This document shows, piece by piece, positions 5,914-8,552 of a DNA stretch of 8,552 nt. Origin of the DNA: Bacteroidota bacterium (lineage in GTDB: Bacteria > Bacteroidota > Bacteroidia > Bacteroidales > VadinHA17); the NCBI GenBank assembly GCA_015222065.1, contig JADFUQ010000413.1:1-8552 (forward strand). Reading direction: 5' to 3'. The notes under the pieces were generated by a model, which saw only the letters and a list, made by a program, of their open reading frames with translations, made no database searches and was not told the DNA's origin. The stretch's first letter is position 1. The number at the start of each line of letters is the position of its first letter. The position numbers were made by a program, and so were the translations under genes.

Positions 5914-6204
5914 CTATTTATTCAAAAGAGCAATACATTTATCGATCTCCCGCACTATCCTGTTTACCCTGAGCTTAGTTTCATGAACATCATTATCTGT
6001 TCCTAAAACTGTCTTAGCAATTTTCAGGGTTTCAAATTTTTTCTTAATATTGTCAATTTCTTTATCTTGCTGAGCAACCTTTTGTACTAATTCCCTGTTA
6101 GTTGTTAACAAATTTTTCTTCTCCTCTTTCAATCCATCACATAACGTCATCATTTGTTTAGTTCTCTCTTTCAAAGAATTAAGTATGTCATCCGGTTCCT
6201 CCAC
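5914..6204 (-). CDS. Small coiled-coil protein of unknown function, encoded directly before zapA
   Basis: I choose GTG at 6204 as start, giving 96 aa (beginning EEPDDILNSLKERTKQMMTL after the start). The frame is open back to an ATG at 6315, but that extension is rich in F, Y and N, unlike the body, and runs through a strong promoter (6225-6254), so it is not translated. The body is a likely coiled coil (about 8-62: many K, E, Q with spaced L, I, V), followed by a compact tail ending VREIDKCIALLNK. I recall similar short proteins with this tail ahead of zapA in Bacteroidota, without an assigned function. Tight linkage to zapA (10-nt gap) suggests a role in Z-ring organisation, by analogy with the ZapA-ZapB coiled-coil pair; that is inference. 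No catalytic motif or membrane segment is seen in the short form. Confidence 0.75.
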   Translation of the reverse strand: MEEPDDILNSLKERTKQMMTLCDGLKEEKKNLLTTNRELVQKVAQQDKEIDNIKKKFETLKIAKTVLGTDNDVHETKLRVNRIVREIDKCIALLNK

Positions 6205-6224
6205 TATAATAAGTGTATTTAATA

Positions 6225-6254
6225 CAAAGTTAACATACGTAAGGTAATTACAAA
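6225..6254 (-). promoter_or_regulatory. Bacteroidota housekeeping promoter for the coiled-coil-zapA operon
   Basis: On the minus strand a TTTG -33 box (6251-6254) is followed 18 nt later by TAACTTTG (6225-6232), an exact match to the -7 consensus TAnnTTTG. Transcription would start near 6219, giving a leader of about 15 nt before the GTG start at 6204. This placement is the main reason for rejecting the longer reading frame of the gene. It is the clearest promoter in the window. Confidence 0.75.
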
Positions 6255-6267
6255 AAAAATAATTACC
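6243..6267. promoter_or_regulatory. Perfect 8-bp inverted repeat across the -33 box, candidate operator
   Basis: GGTAATTA (6243-6250) and TAATTACC (6260-6267) are perfect inverted copies separated by nine bases that contain the TTTG -33 element. Such a palindrome covering a promoter element is the usual placement for a repressor site. No regulator can be named, and AT-rich DNA yields some palindromes by chance, though the GG/CC ends make this one less trivial. Confidence 0.35.
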
Positions 6268-6387
6268 AAATTTTAGTAATGAATAGTTATATATTTTAGT
6301 TTTGCCAACGATCATACTAATCTATATATCGGAATCTCAAAATTACTCATTGATATATACCGAGTTATATCATTAAGAAGGCTGAGG

Positions 6388-6694
6388 CTAAGTAGAGCCC
6401 GTCTATAAAGTCAGAAAGTTTACATAAATATTAAAAATCACAAATGACAAGCACCAAATAACAAATAAATATCAAATCCCAATGTTCAAAAAAAGAAAAA
6501 ATGAAAGGCGCAAAAACAATATATCGTTTAATTCTGTTTTAAATTTTTGTTTTTTGTTATTTGGAGTTTATTTATTCACAAAATAATTAATTTTCAAAGG
6601 TGTTCATGAGGTCACTTCGTTTAGTTGAGATTTGTTTTTTTGTTATTTGGTGCTTATATAATCTTTGTTTGACTTTATGGACAGACACTAAGTA
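6388..6694. mobile_element. MITE-like inverted-repeat element, about 300 bp, non-coding
   Basis: The ends are imperfect inverted repeats: 6393-6412 and 6671-6690 agree at 16 of 20 positions, with the inner eight bases ATAAAGTC identical. The 7-mer CTAAGTA appears in direct orientation at both edges (6388-6394 and 6688-6694), exactly 300 bp apart, and could be a target duplication or part of the ends. A second, perfect 17-bp inverted repeat is nested inside (6449-6465 and 6639-6655), with a partial extra copy at 6553-6564. There is no transposase frame, so it would depend on an element elsewhere. The family is unknown to me. Confidence 0.5.
6437..6489. repeat. NNNNCAA heptad array
   Basis: Seven units end in CAA: ATCACAA, ATGACAA, GCACCAA, ATAACAA (6437-6464, in one phase), then a 4-base slip, then ATATCAA, ATCCCAA, TGTTCAA (6469-6489, in one phase). 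The complementary pattern with TTG every 7 nt occurs at 6543-6563 (G at 6549, 6556, 6563) and again near 6634-6649. The array lies in the left half of the inverted-repeat element. Confidence 0.7.
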
Positions 6695-6726
6695 ATTTGG
6701 CTACTCATCTAAATTTAGCGATTTCA

Positions 6727-6758
6727 TTTGAATAGTATTAGCCTTTTTAATTACTTTG
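6727..6758 (+). promoter_or_regulatory. Probable promoter of the M23 peptidase gene
   Basis: TTTG (6727-6730) is followed after 20 nt by TTACTTTG (6751-6758), one mismatch from the -7 consensus TAnnTTTG. The predicted start of transcription near 6764 leaves a leader of about 20 nt before ATG 6784. No strong Shine-Dalgarno sequence is present, as is usual for this phylum. Confidence 0.5.
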
Positions 6759-6783
6759 CGAATTAATTTTTTCTTAAAGTCCT

Positions 6784-8511
6784 ATGAGTTTTATTTTTAG
6801 ATATTTATTAATAAGCTGCATTATATTCACTGCTATCAATCAACGGATTGTTCAGGCACAAAAAATATTCAGATCGCCTATTAATTACCCGATTAAACTT
6901 TCTGCTAATTTTGGGGAGCTACGTGAAGGTCATTTTCATTCCGGTATTGACATAAAGACCGGTGGGGTTACGGGAAAAAATATATATGCCGTTGCTGATG
7001 GATACATTAACCGTATTAGTGTATCAGCTAATGGTTTCGGAAAGGTTATATATATTACTCATCCCAACGGATATATGACAATCTATGCACATTTACTCCA
7101 TTTTTCGCCTGATATTGAAGCTTATGTGAAAAATCAACAATATATACAAAAATCTTTCCATGTCAACTTGAATCCGGATAAGAATGAATTTCCGGTTAGA
7201 ATGGGTGATATAATTGCCAAATCAGGGAATACAGGTGGTTCGCTCGGACCGCATCTCCATTTTGAGATAAGAAATGTAAAAAATCAACATCCTGTTAATC
7301 CCCTTCTATTCCATTTTAAGATTAAAGATAACATAAACCCTATCATTAACAGGATTCATTTATACCCATTATCCAGGGATAGCTATATTGATTCTTCATA
7401 TGAAAAAAGAGTTTATAAAATCACGGGAAACCACGGGTATTATAAACTTGAACCCGACAAAATTATCCCTGCTCAAGGAATTATCGGAGTTGGAATTGAA
7501 ACCCTGGACTACCTGAATGATTCGTGGAATAAATGCGCAGTATATTCTATTGAAATGAAAGTAGATGACAAAGTGGTTTATAGTCATGAAATGAAAGAAT
7601 TTTCATATAGCGAAACACGATATGTGAACAGTCATATTGATTATGAAGAAAAGAAAAAAAATGGAAATAATGTACATCAAACTTTTATTGCCCCAAATGA
7701 TCAGTTAAGTATATATAATGAATCGCTAAACAGGGGGAGAATAATACTAAACGATACTAATATCCATCTTATAACCCTTACAGTAACAGATGTATATAAT
7801 AATCAGTCGCAGGTAACATTCCGGTTACGGAAAACTGAAACTTCCTTTGAGAAAAATAATAGGAAACCAGAAAGTTTTTCAAAAATAATGCAATTCAACC
7901 AGGAAAATTCATTCTCCCATAAAGGTTTTAATATCAATATCCCGGAAGGTTCATTATACGATACTTTGTATTTCTCTTATGCAGAAGCCCCATCTCTTCC
8001 CGGCACTTTTTCTTCTGTACATTTTGTTCACAATCGTTATACTCCTTTGCATAAATATTGTAACATATCCATTACACCTGACAGTGTACCAACAGGATTT
8101 GAATCCAAACTTATTGCTGCTATAATAAATGGTAAAGAAAAACTTGTACCGGCTGGTGGTGAATGGGATGGTAAAAAGCTCAATATCAGGACAAGAAATT
8201 TTGGAAAATATGTGATTGTAATTGACACAGTGAACCCTGAAATTAAGCCACTTAATATCTATGATAACAAAAATATGACAGGTTTACCAGATATCAGGTT
8301 CAAAATAACAGATGATTTCTCCGGAATTAAATCATATACCGGGATTATTGATGGGGAATGGGCATTGTTTGAATATGATCTAAAAAATGATCTCCTGGTA
8401 TATCACTTTAATAAAAAACGCCTAACCCAAAAACAGCAACATGATCTTGAATTAACCATTACTGATGACCGGGATAACATTGCTGTATATAATGCTGGTT
8501 TTTATTGGTAG
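6784..8511 (+). CDS. Secreted M23-family zinc metallopeptidase (LytM-type) with large C-terminal region
   Basis: A probable cell-wall hydrolase cutting peptidoglycan cross-bridges, or a regulator of one, in the periplasm. Residues 1-25 form a signal peptide (hydrophobic core 5-18, VQA before the likely cleavage); there is no lipobox Cys. The peptidase domain (about 30-180) has all metal and catalytic motifs: HFHSGID (H52, D56), YAHL (H103), GNTGGSLGPHLHFE (H157, H159). So it should be an active enzyme, unlike degenerate EnvC/NlpD-type activators. An insert of about 25 residues (112-137) lies between YAHL and the VRMGDIIAKSG segment. Residues 180-575 look beta-rich and repeat phrases such as LTVTDVYNN (332-340), FKITDDFSGI (506-515) and LTITDDRDN (557-565), which suggest Ig-like folds. 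It ends with TAG at 8509-8511. It is divergent from the zapA operon, which hints at a growth or division role (inference). Confidence 0.93.
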   Translation: MSFIFRYLLISCIIFTAINQRIVQAQKIFRSPINYPIKLSANFGELREGHFHSGIDIKTGGVTGKNIYAVADGYINRISVSANGFGKVIYITHPNGYMTIYAHLLHFSPDIEAYVKNQQYIQKSFHVNLNPDKNEFPVRMGDIIAKSGNTGGSLGPHLHFEIRNVKNQHPVNPLLFHFKIKDNINPIINRIHLYPLSRDSYIDSSYEKRVYKITGNHGYYKLEPDKIIPAQGIIGVGIETLDYLNDSWNKCAVYSIEMKVDDKVVYSHEMKEFSYSETRYVNSHIDYEEKKKNGNNVHQTFIAPNDQLSIYNESLNRGRIILNDTNIHLITLTVTDVYNNQSQVTFRLRKTETSFEKNNRKPESFSKIMQFNQENSFSHKGFNINIPEGSLYDTLYFSYAEAPSLPGTFSSVHFVHNRYTPLHKYCNISITPDSVPTGFESKLIAAIINGKEKLVPAGGEWDGKKLNIRTRNFGKYVIVIDTVNPEIKPLNIYDNKNMTGLPDIRFKITDDFSGIKSYTGIIDGEWALFEYDLKNDLLVYHFNKKRLTQKQQHDLELTITDDRDNIAVYNAGFYW

Positions 8512-8535
8512 ATAAATGGCTAAGTCACCTTACTT

Positions 8536-8552
8536 AACTACTCAACTACTCA
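8536..8552. repeat. Two tandem copies of the 8-mer AACTACTC, running into the window edge
   Basis: AACTACTC occupies 8536-8543 and 8544-8551, and the next base (A, 8552) is consistent with a third copy. The array begins 24 bp after the M23 peptidase stop codon. Only the first part is visible, so its full length is unknown. The preceding bases (CTTACTTAACTAC) resemble the NNNNTAC units at 2348-2382. Confidence 0.55.

Larger units (their letters stand above)
6205..6783. other. Divergent intergenic region of 579 bp without a credible gene
   Basis: The gap separates the leftward coiled-coil-zapA operon from the rightward M23 peptidase gene. From left to right it holds the leftward promoter and palindrome (6225-6267), an AT-rich stretch with a weak inverted repeat TATATATC/GATATATA (6323-6330 and 6352-6359), a 300-bp inverted-repeat element (6388-6694), and the rightward promoter (6727-6758). 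I see no tRNA-like cloverleaf and no plausible small ORF. Confidence 0.7.

Noticed and set aside
6177..6193. GGAGG followed by ATG inside the start of the coiled-coil gene, as an alternative start
   Set aside because: The ATG is out of frame and meets a stop after six codons; the GGAGG is simply part of the GTG-GAG-GAA start region.
6205..6315. N-terminal extension of the coiled-coil gene to ATG 6315 (133 aa)
   Set aside because: The extra 37 residues are F/Y/N-rich AT-driven translation, run across an exact Bacteroidota promoter (TTTG-18-TAACTTTG), and do not resemble the coiled-coil body. GTG 6204 fits the promoter and the expected length.
6323..6359. TATATATC/GATATATA inverted repeat
   Set aside because: Eight AT-only-type bases with a 21-nt loop in AT-rich DNA; expected by chance, with no U-run or promoter link.

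Overview
The window comes from a chromosome of the phylum Bacteroidota, probably a Bacteroidales-like or related environmental lineage. Three things point there. A near-perfect Bacteroidota housekeeping promoter (TTTG, 18 nt, TAACTTTG) lies ahead of the gene set starting near 6204. Starts lack clear Shine-Dalgarno sequences and the spacers are AT-rich. A small coiled-coil gene, zapA, a 6S RNA and rny follow one another, an order I recall, without having checked it, as usual for this phylum. No rRNA, tRNA, CRISPR array or transposase gene is visible.

Layout: everything from 1 to about 6204 is on the minus strand. In transcription order it reads: a 96-aa coiled-coil protein (start GTG 6204), zapA, a 6S RNA (5391-5584) that no protein track would show, rny (RNase Y), a UDP-GlcNAc 2-epimerase (wecB-like), a UDP-glucuronate 4-epimerase, cysD, and the first 23 codons of cysN. 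A 579-bp gap (6205-6783) holds two divergent promoters and a roughly 300-bp inverted-repeat element that looks like a MITE. On the plus strand, 6784-8511 encodes a secreted M23 metallopeptidase with a large beta-rich C-terminal region.

Functionally there are two blocks. The right half (M23 peptidase, coiled-coil protein, ZapA, 6S RNA, RNase Y) concerns the cell wall, division, and global RNA and transcription control. The left half (wecB, UDP-GlcA epimerase, cysDN) makes activated sugars (UDP-ManNAc, UDP-galacturonate) and activated sulfate (APS). It could supply a surface polysaccharide, perhaps a sulfated one, although cysDN may simply serve sulfur assimilation.

The most unusual feature is in the spacers. 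Nearly every intergenic gap holds a short array of 7-nt (or 8-nt) repeats, and the repeat sequence differs from gap to gap: TATTCCAT, GGGTTAC/CTTTGAA, NNNNTAC, GTTTCAG, NNNNCAA, AACTACTC. In several gaps only the period and a 2-3 base anchor are kept. I could not assign this to a described system. It resembles in form the heptanucleotide STRR repeats of cyanobacteria.
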